Shown piece after piece: positions 1 through 10,308 of a stretch of 64,000 nt of DNA. Under the pieces are notes generated by a model. It was not told the origin of the DNA. It saw only the letters and a program-made list of their open reading frames with translations, and searched no databases. The stretch is from Sphingobacterium sp. B16(2022). GTDB taxonomy: Bacteria; Bacteroidota; Bacteroidia; Sphingobacteriales; Sphingobacteriaceae. The stretch lies in the NCBI RefSeq assembly GCF_012030425.1, contig NZ_JAAUVN010000006.1, positions 1 through 64,000 of the forward strand, written 5' to 3'. Within the stretch, counting starts at the first letter, position 1, and every line of letters begins with the position of its first letter. Made by a program: the position numbers and the translations under genes.

Positions 1-14
1 TTCCGTTGGGACTG

Positions 15-44
15 CAAAGGTAGAAATCTTTTTGGTTTCTCCAA
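15..44 (-). promoter_or_regulatory. Bacteroidota house-keeping promoter, leftward
   Basis: On the minus strand TTG (44-42) is separated by exactly 19 bases from TACCTTTG (22-15), a perfect match to the Bacteroidota -33/-7 consensus TTG-N19-TAnnTTTG. It points out of the left window edge, so the gene served is not visible. The AT-rich stretch just upstream resembles an UP element, which would suit a stable-RNA operon, but that is inference. Confidence 0.65.
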
Positions 45-165
45 AATAAATGTGAAAATTTATTTTTTTTGTTTTCCTGCTGTTTCTGCGTTTAACCTGA
101 ATTAAACCCTTCTTTTTTCAGTGCCTCACCTTTCGGATCAGCCGTTCCTCCCTTGCGGAGTGGTG

Positions 166-195
166 CAAAGATAGCACCTTTTTATAATCACTTCC
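166..195 (-). promoter_or_regulatory. Possible second leftward promoter, tandem to the one at 15-44
   Basis: TATCTTTG (173-166, minus strand) is a perfect -7 element and continues GCACC. The -33 position carries GGA rather than TTG, so the match is partial. It lies about 150 bases upstream of the consensus promoter and points the same way. Tandem promoters would fit an rRNA operon or a strongly expressed gene beyond the window. Confidence 0.4.
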
Positions 196-199
196 TAAT

Positions 200-950
200 C
201 TTTTTTCGCTTATTTCTAAATAATAAGGTTAACTAACTGTAACATTGGGTGATTCATTTATAAGCTATAGATCTATAGCAAGACATCTGGAATAAAAAAG
301 GACTGATTCCTTCTTTTACAAGGTATTTTTGACTGCTATACTTGAACTCCATTTCAATAACTAATTGCTGCAATCCCATAATATATATTGGTATAATGCT
401 CAAAAAAATATTCGCTAATCTGAGAAAAACAATGATTCGCGCCCACTACAGACGTGCTCAGATAAGCATTTAATGCAGATCTTTTATAATTAACGGGAAA
501 TAGCCGATCATTTAATAGGGAATGTACATTTCAGTAGTCTAACTTTTAGCACCCGATATGTGGAGCATCAAAAGATCTTCACTTACATCTTATCCGTAAC
601 AAAAACCTTTACGTAATGAACGAAAATCTTATCTGGAACGCACATCGATTTATCAAATGCAGCATGTCGTGCTATTTTCTTGAGTCTCCCGCCCTGCTCA
701 ACCACTCCCGATGAAGACTATTTTATCTAAACATTCGAACTGGTGTTGAACGATCATCAACACTAAGCCGTTAACCTCTGTTGCTACTGAATTCAGTATA
801 CTATGCTTAGATTGAGGCTTTGCTGATGTTTCTCAAAAAGTAGTAAATGCCTATTCACCAAGAGGTAACTGAAACCAAATAGCATTCATTCTTTAACAAG
901 GTTAAAACTACAACAGGCATATATACAAGAGTCGCAGTATAATGTTAAAC
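200..950. other. Intergenic stretch with no recognisable gene
   Basis: About 750 bases between the leftward promoters and the rpoC terminator. I see no convincing open reading frame, RNA gene, repeat array or insertion-sequence end here. In many Bacteroidota a short gene follows rpoC closely, so this may be decayed sequence or simply a spacer. Confidence 0.5.
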
Positions 951-986
951 AAAAAAAGGGTTGCAAATAAAATCTGCAACCCTTTT
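951..986 (-). terminator. Rho-independent terminator of the rpoBC unit
   Basis: Perfect 12-bp inverted repeat AAAAGGGTTGCA (954-965) / TGCAACCCTTTT (975-986) with a 9-base loop. Read leftwards it is followed by a run of T (951-957). It sits 18 bases beyond the rpoC stop codon. Confidence 0.88.
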
Positions 987-1004
987 ACGTATTATTAAAA
1001 ATTA

Positions 1005-4000
1005 TTAATCTTCTTCTTTCGAAGCTAATAATTGATCATATTCTTCACGTGAACCAACGATAATATTACCGTATTGACGAAGACCTGTACCTGAAGGGAT
1101 CAAGTGACCCACAATTACATTCTCTTTCAATCCTAATAAATTATCACGTTTACCTGCAATAGCTGCTTCGTTCAAGACTTTAGTAGTCTCTTGGAATGAT
1201 GCTGCAGAGATAAATGATTTCGTTCCTAACGAAGCTCTAGTTATACCTTGTAATAAAGGACTTGAAGTTGCTGGAATAGCATCACGTACCTCTACTAGTT
1301 TTTGATCACGACGTCTCAAGCTTGAGTTTTCTTCACGTAATCTACGTAATGAAACGATCTGTCCTGGACGTAAGTCATTAGAGTCACCTGCTTCAACTAC
1401 AACTTTCTTGTCGTAAAGTGAATCGTTTTCTTCCATGAAATCCCATTTGTTAACTGCTTCTTTTTCTAAGAAACGCGTATCTCCTGGATCTTCAATATTC
1501 ACTTTCTGCATCATTTGGTGAACAATCGTCTCAAAGTGTTTATCATTAATTTTCACACCTTGAAGACGGTAAACCTCTTGAATACCATTTACGATATAAT
1601 GCTGTACTGCTGAAGGACCTTTAATTGATAAGATATCTGCTGGAGAGATCGAACCATCCGATAAAGGCATACCTGCTTTAATAAAGTCATTATCCTGTAC
1701 TAAGATATGTTTCGAAAGTGGAACTAAGTATTTCTTAATCTGGCCATCGCGTGACTCAATAGAGATCTCACGGTTACCACGTTTAACACCACCTAAAGTT
1801 ACAACACCATCAATCTCAGTTACAACTGCTGGATTAGAAGGATTACGCGCTTCAAATAATTCTGTTACACGAGGTAGACCCCCTGTAATATCTCGCGTTT
1901 TACCTGTAGAACGAGGAATCTTAACCAAGATACCACCTTCTTTAACAGTTACACCGTCCGATACAGAAACGTGAGCTCCTACTGGAATGTTATATGTACG
2001 AATTACTTCACCTTTTTTATCTAAAATCTTAATAGCAGGATTCTTCGTTTTATCACGAGTTTCAATAATTACTTTCTCTTTGTGACCCGTTTGCTCATCT
2101 GACTCTTCGCGGAAAGTTACACCTTCAACAATTGCATCAAATTCAACTTTACCGGCAAACTCAGAGATAATAACAGCATTGTATGGATCCCATGATACTA
2201 ATTTATCACCCTTAGCTACTTGATTTCCTTCTTCAACGAATAATTGAGAACCGTAAGGGATATTTTGTTGGAATACAACTTTTTTAGTTTCATCCAAAAT
2301 TTTAATCTCACCTGAACGACCCAATACTACTTGATGCGTACCGTCTTCACCTTCTTGAGATACTGTACGTAGATTTTCAAATTCTACAGTACCAGCATAT
2401 TTAGAAGATATTTGTGACTCAGCAGCAATGTTAGAAGCCGTACCACCGACGTGGAACGTACGAAGCGTTAACTGTGTACCTGGCTCACCAATTGATTGCG
2501 CAGCAATTACACCGACAGCCTCACCCAATTGAACACGTTTACCAGATGCCAAGTTACGACCGTAACAGCTAGCACATACACCGCGTTTACACTCACATGT
2601 TAATACAGTACGGATCTCAACACCCTCAATACCTGAAGCTTCAATACGTTCAGCAACAGCTTCTTCAATATCTTCATTTTCAGAAACGAGTAATTCACCT
2701 GTTTCAGGATCATATACATTGTACAATGAAACACGACCTAAAATACGATCATATAACGGTTCTACAACATCATCGTTATCTTTTAATGCAGTTGTGTAAA
2801 TACCTCTTAAACCTCCACAGTCTTGCGTAATAACAATCATATCCTGTGCAACGTCATGTAAACGACGTGTTAAGTAACCCGCATCGGCAGTTTTCAATGC
2901 CGTATCGGCAAGACCTTTACGCGCACCGTGGGTAGAGATAAAGTACTCTAATACTGAAAGTCCTTCTTTAAAGTTTGATAAAATCGGATTCTCAATAATT
3001 TCACCACCAGCTGAACCAGATTTCTGAGGTTTAGCCATCAAACCACGCATACCACACAACTGACGAATTTGCTCTTTCGAACCACGCGCCCCAGAATCAA
3101 GCATCATATATACGGAGTTGAAACCTTGGTTGTCATTCGATAAGATATCCATTACGTGTGATGTCAACTTATTGTTGATACGTGTCCAGATATCGATAAT
3201 TTGATTATAACGCTCGTTGTTAGTAATGAAACCCATGTTATAGTTATTCATTACTTCTTCAACTTCGTTAGTAGCTTGTTGAATTAAGTCAGTTTTAGCA
3301 GCAGGAATGTTCAAATCTTGCAAGTTAAACGATAAACCACCTTTGAAGGCCGTTTGGAAACCTAATTCCTTCATATCGTCCAAGAACTGTGCAGCACGAG
3401 CCATACCCGTAGTTTTCACAATTTCTCCAATGATATTACGCAAAGATTTCTTCGTTAATAACTCATTGATAAAACCTACTTCATGAGGTACAACCTGGTT
3501 GAAGATAACACGACCAACTGTTGTATCTAATAACGTATCAACAATACTACCGTCTTTTGTTCTGATTTTAGTTTTTACCTTAATAAAAGCATGCAAATCA
3601 ATTTTCTTCTCATTTAAAGCGATAATTACCTCTTCAGCAGAATAGAAAATCATATCTTCACCATGAACGATATGGTCTGGTGTGCTCTTACGGCCTTTAG
3701 TAATATAATAAAGACCCAAAACCATATCCTGAGATGGTACTGTTACTGGAGAACCATTTGCAGGATTTAAGATATTGTGGGCAGCCAACATTAAAACTTG
3801 TGCTTCCAAAACTGCAGCATTACCTAAAGGTAAGTGGACTGCCATCTGGTCACCATCAAAATCGGCGTTGAACGCTGTACACACTAATGGATGTAATTGA
3901 ATTGCTTTACCCTCTACTAAAGTAGGTTGGAAAGCTTGAATACCCAATCTGTGAAGCGTAGGTGCACGGTTTAATAATACAGGGTGACCTTTCAACACGT

Positions 4001-5282
4001 TTTCTAAAATATCCCAAACAACAGGATCTTTACGATCTACAATTTTCTTAGCCGATTTTACAGTTTTAACGATACCACGTTCGATCATCTTACGAATGAT
4101 AAACGGTTTGTAAAGTTCTGCTGCCATATCTTTAGGTATACCACACTCGTGCAATTTCAAGTGAGGTCCAACGACGATTACCGAACGAGCCGAATAATCC
4201 ACACGTTTACCCAATAAGTTTTGACGGAAACGACCTTGTTTACCTTTTAAGATATCAGATAATGATTTCAACGCACGGTTACCTTCAGTTTTCACTGCGT
4301 TAACTTTACGTGAGTTATCGAATAATGAATCTACAGCCTCTTGTAACATACGTTTTTCATTACGTAAAATTACTTCTGGAGCTTTGATTTCAATTAAACG
4401 TTTCAAACGGTTATTACGGATAATAACACGACGGTATAAATCATTTAAATCTGAAGTCGCAAAACGACCACCATCTAAAGGCACTAATGGACGCAATTCC
4501 GGTGGAATAATAGGAACGATTTTAACAATCATCCACTCCGGACGATTCTCAATACGGTCTCTAGAACCACGGAATGCTTCTACAACGTGAAGACGCTTTA
4601 AAGCCTCATTTTTACGTTGTTGAGAAGTTTCGTTAGCCGCTTGATGACGTAAATCATAAGATAATTTATCTAAATCAATACGTTTCAATAATTCTTCTAA
4701 CGCTTCAGCACCCATTTTAGCAACGAACTTTTGAGGATCGTTGTCATCTAAATATTGATTTTCTTTCGGTAATGTATCTAAAATATCTAAATATTCTTCT
4801 TCAGTCAAGAAGTCCATATAGTTGATACCATCGTCCTCTTTAATACCAGCCTGAATAACTACATATCTTTCGTAGTAGATAATCATGTCTAGTCTCTTGG
4901 TAGGAAGACCTAATAAATAACCAATTTTATTTGGAAGAGAACGGAAGTACCAGATATGAGCAACAGGAACCACTAATGAAATGTGTCCCATACGCTCACG
5001 ACGTACTTTTTTCTCCGTAACTTCAACACCACAACGGTCACATACGATACCTTTATAACGGATACGTTTGTATTTACCACAGTGACATTCATAATCCTTT
5101 ACAGGACCAAAGATACGCTCACAGAATAAACCATCACGTTCTGGTTTGTAGGTACGATAGTTAATCGTTTCCGGTTTTACAACTTCACCACTTGAACGCT
5201 CTAAAATTGTTTCTGGAGACGCCAAGCTTACAGTAATTGATGTAAAGTTGCTTTTAATTTTATTATCTTTTTTGTAAGACAT
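1005..5282 (-). CDS. rpoC: DNA-directed RNA polymerase subunit beta'
   Basis: This 1425-residue protein is the beta' subunit of RNA polymerase, which forms the catalytic clamp with beta. The N-terminal zinc ribbon is visible (Cys66, Cys68, Cys81, Cys84), followed by the active-site loop NADFDGD at 472-478 that chelates the catalytic magnesium. A second Cys cluster (CECKRGVCASC) lies in the C-terminal third. The length is usual for Bacteroidota. The start codon ATG ends at 5282, and the gene lies 74 bases downstream of rpoB in the same direction, with an intergenic hairpin between them. A strong terminator closes the unit after the stop. No truncation or frameshift is seen. Confidence 0.99.
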   Translation of the reverse strand: MSYKKDNKIKSNFTSITVSLASPETILERSSGEVVKPETINYRTYKPERDGLFCERIFGPVKDYECHCGKYKRIRYKGIVCDRCGVEVTEKKVRRERMGHISLVVPVAHIWYFRSLPNKIGYLLGLPTKRLDMIIYYERYVVIQAGIKEDDGINYMDFLTEEEYLDILDTLPKENQYLDDNDPQKFVAKMGAEALEELLKRIDLDKLSYDLRHQAANETSQQRKNEALKRLHVVEAFRGSRDRIENRPEWMIVKIVPIIPPELRPLVPLDGGRFATSDLNDLYRRVIIRNNRLKRLIEIKAPEVILRNEKRMLQEAVDSLFDNSRKVNAVKTEGNRALKSLSDILKGKQGRFRQNLLGKRVDYSARSVIVVGPHLKLHECGIPKDMAAELYKPFIIRKMIERGIVKTVKSAKKIVDRKDPVVWDILENVLKGHPVLLNRAPTLHRLGIQAFQPTLVEGKAIQLHPLVCTAFNADFDGDQMAVHLPLGNAAVLEAQVLMLAAHNILNPANGSPVTVPSQDMVLGLYYITKGRKSTPDHIVHGEDMIFYSAEEVIIALNEKKIDLHAFIKVKTKIRTKDGSIVDTLLDTTVGRVIFNQVVPHEVGFINELLTKKSLRNIIGEIVKTTGMARAAQFLDDMKELGFQTAFKGGLSFNLQDLNIPAAKTDLIQQATNEVEEVMNNYNMGFITNNERYNQIIDIWTRINNKLTSHVMDILSNDNQGFNSVYMMLDSGARGSKEQIRQLCGMRGLMAKPQKSGSAGGEIIENPILSNFKEGLSVLEYFISTHGARKGLADTALKTADAGYLTRRLHDVAQDMIVITQDCGGLRGIYTTALKDNDDVVEPLYDRILGRVSLYNVYDPETGELLVSENEDIEEAVAERIEASGIEGVEIRTVLTCECKRGVCASCYGRNLASGKRVQLGEAVGVIAAQSIGEPGTQLTLRTFHVGGTASNIAAESQISSKYAGTVEFENLRTVSQEGEDGTHQVVLGRSGEIKILDETKKVVFQQNIPYGSQLFVEEGNQVAKGDKLVSWDPYNAVIISEFAGKVEFDAIVEGVTFREESDEQTGHKEKVIIETRDKTKNPAIKILDKKGEVIRTYNIPVGAHVSVSDGVTVKEGGILVKIPRSTGKTRDITGGLPRVTELFEARNPSNPAVVTEIDGVVTLGGVKRGNREISIESRDGQIKKYLVPLSKHILVQDNDFIKAGMPLSDGSISPADILSIKGPSAVQHYIVNGIQEVYRLQGVKINDKHFETIVHQMMQKVNIEDPGDTRFLEKEAVNKWDFMEENDSLYDKKVVVEAGDSNDLRPGQIVSLRRLREENSSLRRRDQKLVEVRDAIPATSSPLLQGITRASLGTKSFISAASFQETTKVLNEAAIAGKRDNLLGLKENVIVGHLIPSGTGLRQYGNIIVGSREEYDQLLASKEED

Positions 5283-5310
5283 ACTTATTCAAAAGTTAAA
5301 GCTTTATGAA

Positions 5311-5345
5311 GAAGTTTTAGTGATCATAGCGATCACTAAAACTTC
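5311..5345 (-). other. Perfect 15-bp hairpin in the rpoB-rpoC gap
   Basis: GAAGTTTTAGTGATC (311-325 of the 5 kb block) pairs perfectly with 5331-5345 around a 5-base loop. It fills nearly half of the 74-base gap between the rpoB stop and the rpoC start. Read leftwards, the stem is followed by TTCATAAAG rather than a T-run, so it does not look like a full terminator. An RNase processing site or partial attenuator is more plausible. Confidence 0.6.
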
Positions 5346-5356
5346 ACTTTGCTTAA

Positions 5357-8300
5357 TTAATCCAATGTGATATCTAAACCTAAACCACGTAACTCATGTA
5401 CCAATACGTTAAACGATTCTGGTACAGATGGAGTTGGTAAATTGTTTCCTTTTACGATAGCCTCGTAAGTTTTCGCACGACCAACAACATCATCCGATTT
5501 CACAGTCAAGATTTCTTGTAGGATATTAGATGCACCAAATGCCTCTAATGCCCAAACTTCCATCTCACCAAAACGCTGACCCCCGAATTGAGCTTTACCA
5601 CCCAATGGTTGTTGTGTAATCAATGAGTATGGTCCGATCGAACGAGCGTGCATCTTATCATCAACCATGTGTCCTAATTTTAACATATAGATCACACCAA
5701 CTGTAGTTGGTTGGTCAAAACGCTCACCCGTTAAACCATTGTACAAGTAAGTTCTACCTGAAGCAGGTAAACCAGCTTTAGCTACCCAGTCTTCTACCTC
5801 TTCTTTTTCAGCACCGTCGAAAATAGGAGTTGCAAATTTAACACCTAATTTTTGACCAGCCCAACCTAAAACAGTTTCGTAAATCTGTCCTAAGTTCATA
5901 CGAGAAGGTACACCTAATGGGTTTAACACGATATCTACTGGTGTTCCATCATCTAAGAAAGGCATATCTTCATCACGTACAATACGTGCAACAATACCTT
6001 TATTACCGTGACGACCAGCCATCTTATCTCCTACTTTCAATTTACGTTTCTTAGCAACGTAAACTTTAGCCATTTGAACGATACCTGATGGCAATTCATC
6101 ACCGACAGAAACTGCGAATTTATCACGTTTGAAAGCACCTAACTCTTCGTTTAACTTAATGTTATAGAAGTGTAAAGAAGCTTTAATCATTTCATTCTTA
6201 TCTTCGTCAGTTGTCCAACCTGTAGGGTTGATGTTATTGTAGTCTAATTCAGCTAAGATTTTTTGTGTAAACTTAGCTCCTTTCGCTACTAATAATTCTT
6301 TATATACATTATAGATACCTTGAGCAGTTTTACCATTTACAACTGTAAACAATTTCTCTACTAAACGTTCTTTCAAAATCTTAACAGCTCTTTCATGTGC
6401 TGTTTCTAATTTCTCTAATGTTTTACGCTCAACTTCTTTTGACATTTTCTTAGCGCGTGCAAATAACTTCGTATCAATAACAACACCTTTCAATGAAGGA
6501 GAAGCTTTTAATGAAGCATCTTTCACGTCACCCGCTTTGTCACCAAAGATTGCACGTAATAATTTCTCTTCTGGAGAAGGATCAGACTCACCTTTTGGAG
6601 TGATCTTACCAATCAAGATATCACCGCCATTAACCTCAGCACCAATACGGATGATACCGTTTTCGTCTAAGTCTTTAGTCGCCTCTTCCGAAACGTTAGG
6701 GATATCTGCTGTTAATTCTTCTTCACCACGTTTTGTATCACGAACTTCCAATTCAAACTCTTCAATATGAAGAGAAGTAAACCAGTCTTCTTTTGCTACA
6801 CGCTCAGAAATTACGATCGCATCCTCAAAGTTATATCCTTGCCAAGGCATGAATGCAACTTTCAAGTTACGTCCTAATGCTAATTCACCATTTTCAGTGG
6901 CATAACCTTCACATAATACCTGACCTTTAGTCACACGTTGCCCTTTACCTACAATAGGTTTTAAGTTCATACAAGTATTCTGATTGGTTTTCTTGAATTT
7001 GATCAATCTATATGTTTTCACGTCGTCATCAAATGACACTAAACGGTCATCATCAGTACGGTCGTAACGAATTTTAATCTCATCCGCATCTACATACTCA
7101 ACTACACCATTACCCTCTGCATTAATTAATGTACGAGAATCTTTCGCAACACGGCCTTCTAGACCAGTACCTACGATAGGTGCTTGTGGACGTAAAATTG
7201 GAACAGCTTGACGCTGCATGTTTGATCCCATCAATGCACGGTTGGCATCATCATGCTCCAAGAAAGGAATTAATGAAGCCGCAATAGACGTAATCTGGTT
7301 AGGTGCAACATCCATATAATCCAAACGTGTAGGTTCGATTACCGGGAAATCACCAAAATATCTAGCTTTTACTTTAGCATCGATAAAATTACCATTATCA
7401 TCATATTGTGCATTAGCTTGACCGATTGTTTTCTCATCTTCGTCCTCAGCAGATAAATAATGTACAGGTTCTTCAACCACAACACGACCATCTTCAACAC
7501 GACGGTATGGCGTTTCGATAAAACCTAAATTATTAATCTTAGCGTGAACAGCTAATGACGAAATCAAACCAATATTTGGTCCCTCAGGAGTTTCGATTGT
7601 ACACAAACGACCGTAGTGCGTATAGTGAACGTCACGAACCTCGAAACCAGCACGCTCACGAGAAAGACCACCTGGACCTAAAGCTGAAAGACGACGCTTG
7701 TGCGTGATCTCTGCAAGAGGGTTCGTTTGATCCATGAACTGTGATAACTGGTTAGTACCAAAGAAAGAATTAATAACAGACGATAACGTACGTGCATTAA
7801 TTAAATCTGTTGGTGTGAAAACCTCATTATCACGAATGTTCATACGTTCACGAATAGTACGTGCCATACGAGAAAGACCTACTCCAAATTGCGCGTATAA
7901 TTGCTCACCTACAGTACGTACACGACGGTTAGATAAGTGGTCAATATCATCCACCTCAGCTTTAGAGTTGATTAAGTTAATCAAATACTTCACGATAGCG
8001 ATGATATCTTCACGAGTCAATACCTTCGTTTCATCAGGAGTATTTAATTTCAATTTACGGTTAATGCGGTAACGACCAACATCCCCTAAATCGTAACGTT
8101 TGTCCGAGAAGAATAAACGGTCGATGATACCACGAGCAGTTTCCTCATCAGGTGGTTCAGCGTTACGTAACTGACGGTAGATATGCTCTACTGCCTCTTT
8201 CTCAGAGTTAGACGTATCTTTTTGTAATGTGTTATATATAATTGAATAGTCCGCATTGTTAGATGCATCTTCTTTCGCTAAAATAATAGATTTTACTCCA

Positions 8301-9166
8301 GCATCGATGATCAAGTCAATGTGATCTTCTTCTAAAACAGTCTCACGTTCAAGTATGATTTCATTACGGTCAATAGATACAACTTCACCTGTATCCTCAT
8401 CAACAAAATCTTCAATCCATTTTTTCAATACCCTTGCCGCCAAACGACGACCAACGTATTTCTTAAGACCAGATTTACTAACTTTTACTTCATCAGCAAG
8501 ATCAAATAATTCTAAGATATCCTTATCCGAATCATAACCGATAGCACGTAATAAAGTAGTAACTGGGAATTTTTTCTTACGGTCGATATAAGCATACATA
8601 ACGTTATTTACGTCAGTTGCAAACTCGATCCAAGATCCTTTAAAAGGAATTACCCTTGCAGAATATAGTTTAGTACCATTTGTGTGTCTACTTTGACCAA
8701 AGAAAACGCCAGGTGAACGGTGTAATTGAGATACGATTACGCGCTCCGCACCATTAATCACGAAAGTACCTTTCGGTGTCATATATGGGATAGTTCCCAA
8801 ATATACGTCCTGTACAATAGTTTCGAAATCTTCGTGTTCTTCATCATTACATGATAACTTTAACTTCGCCTTTAGAGGAACGCTATAAGTTAACCCACGT
8901 TCGATACATTCTTGTATATCATAGCGAGGAGGATCAATAAAATAATCCAAAAACTCGAGCACAAAAATGTTTCTAGAATCAGAAATAGGGAAGTTTTCCG
9001 AGAATACCTTGAACAGCCCTTCCTGATGGCGGTTGTCAGAAGTAGTTTCTAATTGAAAAAACTCCTTGAAAGATTGCAATTGCACATCTAAGAAATCTGG
9101 ATATTCCAGAACTTTCCTGCTTGTCGCAAAATTTACTCTTTCTTGTTGAATATTATTGTTTGCCAA
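5357..9166 (-). CDS. rpoB: DNA-directed RNA polymerase subunit beta
   Basis: The 1269-residue beta subunit of RNA polymerase. The rifampicin cluster I region is at about 468-500 and carries wild-type residues at the classic resistance positions (Asp479, His489 and Ser494, equivalent to E. coli 516, 526 and 531), so the sequence predicts rifampicin sensitivity at this locus. The C-terminal part contains GDKMAGRHGNKG and the QPLGGKAQFGGQRFGEMEVWALEA signature, which meets beta'. The start MANNNIQQ is the only reasonable ATG. The gene follows rplL after a 169-base gap that contains a hairpin, and rpoC follows directly. Confidence 0.99.
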   Translation of the reverse strand: MANNNIQQERVNFATSRKVLEYPDFLDVQLQSFKEFFQLETTSDNRHQEGLFKVFSENFPISDSRNIFVLEFLDYFIDPPRYDIQECIERGLTYSVPLKAKLKLSCNDEEHEDFETIVQDVYLGTIPYMTPKGTFVINGAERVIVSQLHRSPGVFFGQSRHTNGTKLYSARVIPFKGSWIEFATDVNNVMYAYIDRKKKFPVTTLLRAIGYDSDKDILELFDLADEVKVSKSGLKKYVGRRLAARVLKKWIEDFVDEDTGEVVSIDRNEIILERETVLEEDHIDLIIDAGVKSIILAKEDASNNADYSIIYNTLQKDTSNSEKEAVEHIYRQLRNAEPPDEETARGIIDRLFFSDKRYDLGDVGRYRINRKLKLNTPDETKVLTREDIIAIVKYLINLINSKAEVDDIDHLSNRRVRTVGEQLYAQFGVGLSRMARTIRERMNIRDNEVFTPTDLINARTLSSVINSFFGTNQLSQFMDQTNPLAEITHKRRLSALGPGGLSRERAGFEVRDVHYTHYGRLCTIETPEGPNIGLISSLAVHAKINNLGFIETPYRRVEDGRVVVEEPVHYLSAEDEDEKTIGQANAQYDDNGNFIDAKVKARYFGDFPVIEPTRLDYMDVAPNQITSIAASLIPFLEHDDANRALMGSNMQRQAVPILRPQAPIVGTGLEGRVAKDSRTLINAEGNGVVEYVDADEIKIRYDRTDDDRLVSFDDDVKTYRLIKFKKTNQNTCMNLKPIVGKGQRVTKGQVLCEGYATENGELALGRNLKVAFMPWQGYNFEDAIVISERVAKEDWFTSLHIEEFELEVRDTKRGEEELTADIPNVSEEATKDLDENGIIRIGAEVNGGDILIGKITPKGESDPSPEEKLLRAIFGDKAGDVKDASLKASPSLKGVVIDTKLFARAKKMSKEVERKTLEKLETAHERAVKILKERLVEKLFTVVNGKTAQGIYNVYKELLVAKGAKFTQKILAELDYNNINPTGWTTDEDKNEMIKASLHFYNIKLNEELGAFKRDKFAVSVGDELPSGIVQMAKVYVAKKRKLKVGDKMAGRHGNKGIVARIVRDEDMPFLDDGTPVDIVLNPLGVPSRMNLGQIYETVLGWAGQKLGVKFATPIFDGAEKEEVEDWVAKAGLPASGRTYLYNGLTGERFDQPTTVGVIYMLKLGHMVDDKMHARSIGPYSLITQQPLGGKAQFGGQRFGEMEVWALEAFGASNILQEILTVKSDDVVGRAKTYEAIVKGNNLPTPSVPESFNVLVHELRGLGLDITLD

Positions 9167-9280
9167 GGGGATATGAATTTTAGTTTTAAAAAAACTGAGC
9201 TTAACTATGCTGTTATTACTACATCTCGACTATGTTCAGCACACACATAGACTAGTAGTCAAATATCATAAATAGGAATA

Positions 9281-9306
9281 GACTCTAACGAAAATACGTC
9301 AGAGTC
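9281..9306 (-). terminator. Possible attenuator between rplL and rpoB
   Basis: GACTCT (9281-9286) pairs with AGAGTC (9301-9306), and an inner ACG/CGT extends the stem with one mismatch. The T-run after it is poor. Partial termination between rplJL and rpoBC is known from other bacteria and lowers polymerase relative to ribosomal protein L7/L12. That this hairpin does so here is inference. Confidence 0.5.
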
Positions 9307-9335
9307 TAAACCTTTTGAGGGCTTGTTAGCTAAGA

Positions 9336-9707
9336 TTATTTAATCTCAACAACAGCTCCAGCTTCTTCTAATTGTTGTTTCAACGCTTGTGCTTCGTCTT
9401 TAGAAACACCAGTTTTAACTTCTTTAGGAGCACCGTCTACTAAATCTTTAGCTTCTTTCAAGCCTAATCCAGCTAAATCTTTTACTAATTTAACTACAGC
9501 TAATTTAGCACCACCAGCTTCTTTCAAGATAACATCGAAAGATGTTTTCTCTTCAGCAGCAGCAGCTTCAGCTGGAGCAGCAGCAACTGCAACAGCAGCA
9601 GCAGCAGGCTCGATACCGTACTCGTCTTTTAAGATATCAGCTAGTTCTTTAACTTCTTTTACTGTCAAGTTTACTAACTGCTCAGCAAGTTGTTTTAAAT
9701 CTGCCAT
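9336..9707 (-). CDS. rplL: 50S ribosomal protein L7/L12
   Basis: A 123-residue protein with the canonical layout. The N-terminal dimerisation helix is residues 1-30, the Ala-rich hinge about 33-52, and the C-terminal factor-binding domain contains the conserved stretch AKLAVVKLVKDLAGLGLKEA. It forms the stalk that recruits elongation factors to the ribosome. It follows rplJ by about 80 bases in the same operon, and the J-L pair forms the L10-(L12)n stalk complex. Confidence 0.98.
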   Translation of the reverse strand: MADLKQLAEQLVNLTVKEVKELADILKDEYGIEPAAAAVAVAAAPAEAAAAEEKTSFDVILKEAGGAKLAVVKLVKDLAGLGLKEAKDLVDGAPKEVKTGVSKDEAQALKQQLEEAGAVVEIK

Positions 9708-9787
9708 TTTATTTTGAATTTTTGAATGTCGTTATGAAAAATTGTTATTATTAATAGTACGAATGTTTTATTTTAAAAGAGTATTCG

Positions 9788-10306
9788 TTAACCTCTTTGC
9801 TCTAAAGCTTTTACTAAACCTGAAATTGTATTTCCACCCGATTGAAGAGCTGAAATAACATTCTTAGCAGGAGATTCCAATGCAGCGATAACGTCAGCGA
9901 TGAGTTCATTTTTAGATTTAAGACTCACTAATGCTTTCAACTGATTGTCACCTACGAATGCAGTTTCTTGAATATAAGCAGCTTTTAACAAAGGTTTATC
10001 ACCTTCTTTACGTAAAGCTTGAATTAATTTTGCTGGAGCATTTGCTACCTCAGAAAACATCATTGTAGATGCACCTTTCAATGCGCCAATAATTTCTTCT
10101 GAATCAACACCAGCTTCAATTAATGCTTTTTTGATTAAAGTGTTTTTAACAGCTTTAATTTCAATACCACCTTCGAAACACTTGCGACGAATGCCGTTCA
10201 CTTTTTCAACCGATAATTCAGAAGTGTCAGTAATATAGAAATTACCGTAAGATTTAATCTGCTCGGCAAGAGCTTGAACAATTTCTTGTTTTTCTTCTTT
10301 TCTCAT
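9788..10306 (-). CDS. rplJ: 50S ribosomal protein L10
   Basis: The 172-residue L10 protein anchors the L7/L12 dimers to 23S rRNA. The N-terminal RNA-binding domain (MRKEEKQEIVQALAEQIKSY...) and the C-terminal helix that binds L12 (about 140-170) are in place. It starts 2 bases after the rplA stop codon, so the two are probably translationally coupled. In other bacteria L10 represses translation of its own message; no such site was identified here. Confidence 0.98.
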   Translation of the reverse strand: MRKEEKQEIVQALAEQIKSYGNFYITDTSELSVEKVNGIRRKCFEGGIEIKAVKNTLIKKALIEAGVDSEEIIGALKGASTMMFSEVANAPAKLIQALRKEGDKPLLKAAYIQETAFVGDNQLKALVSLKSKNELIADVIAALESPAKNVISALQSGGNTISGLVKALEQRG

Positions 10307-10308
10307 GA

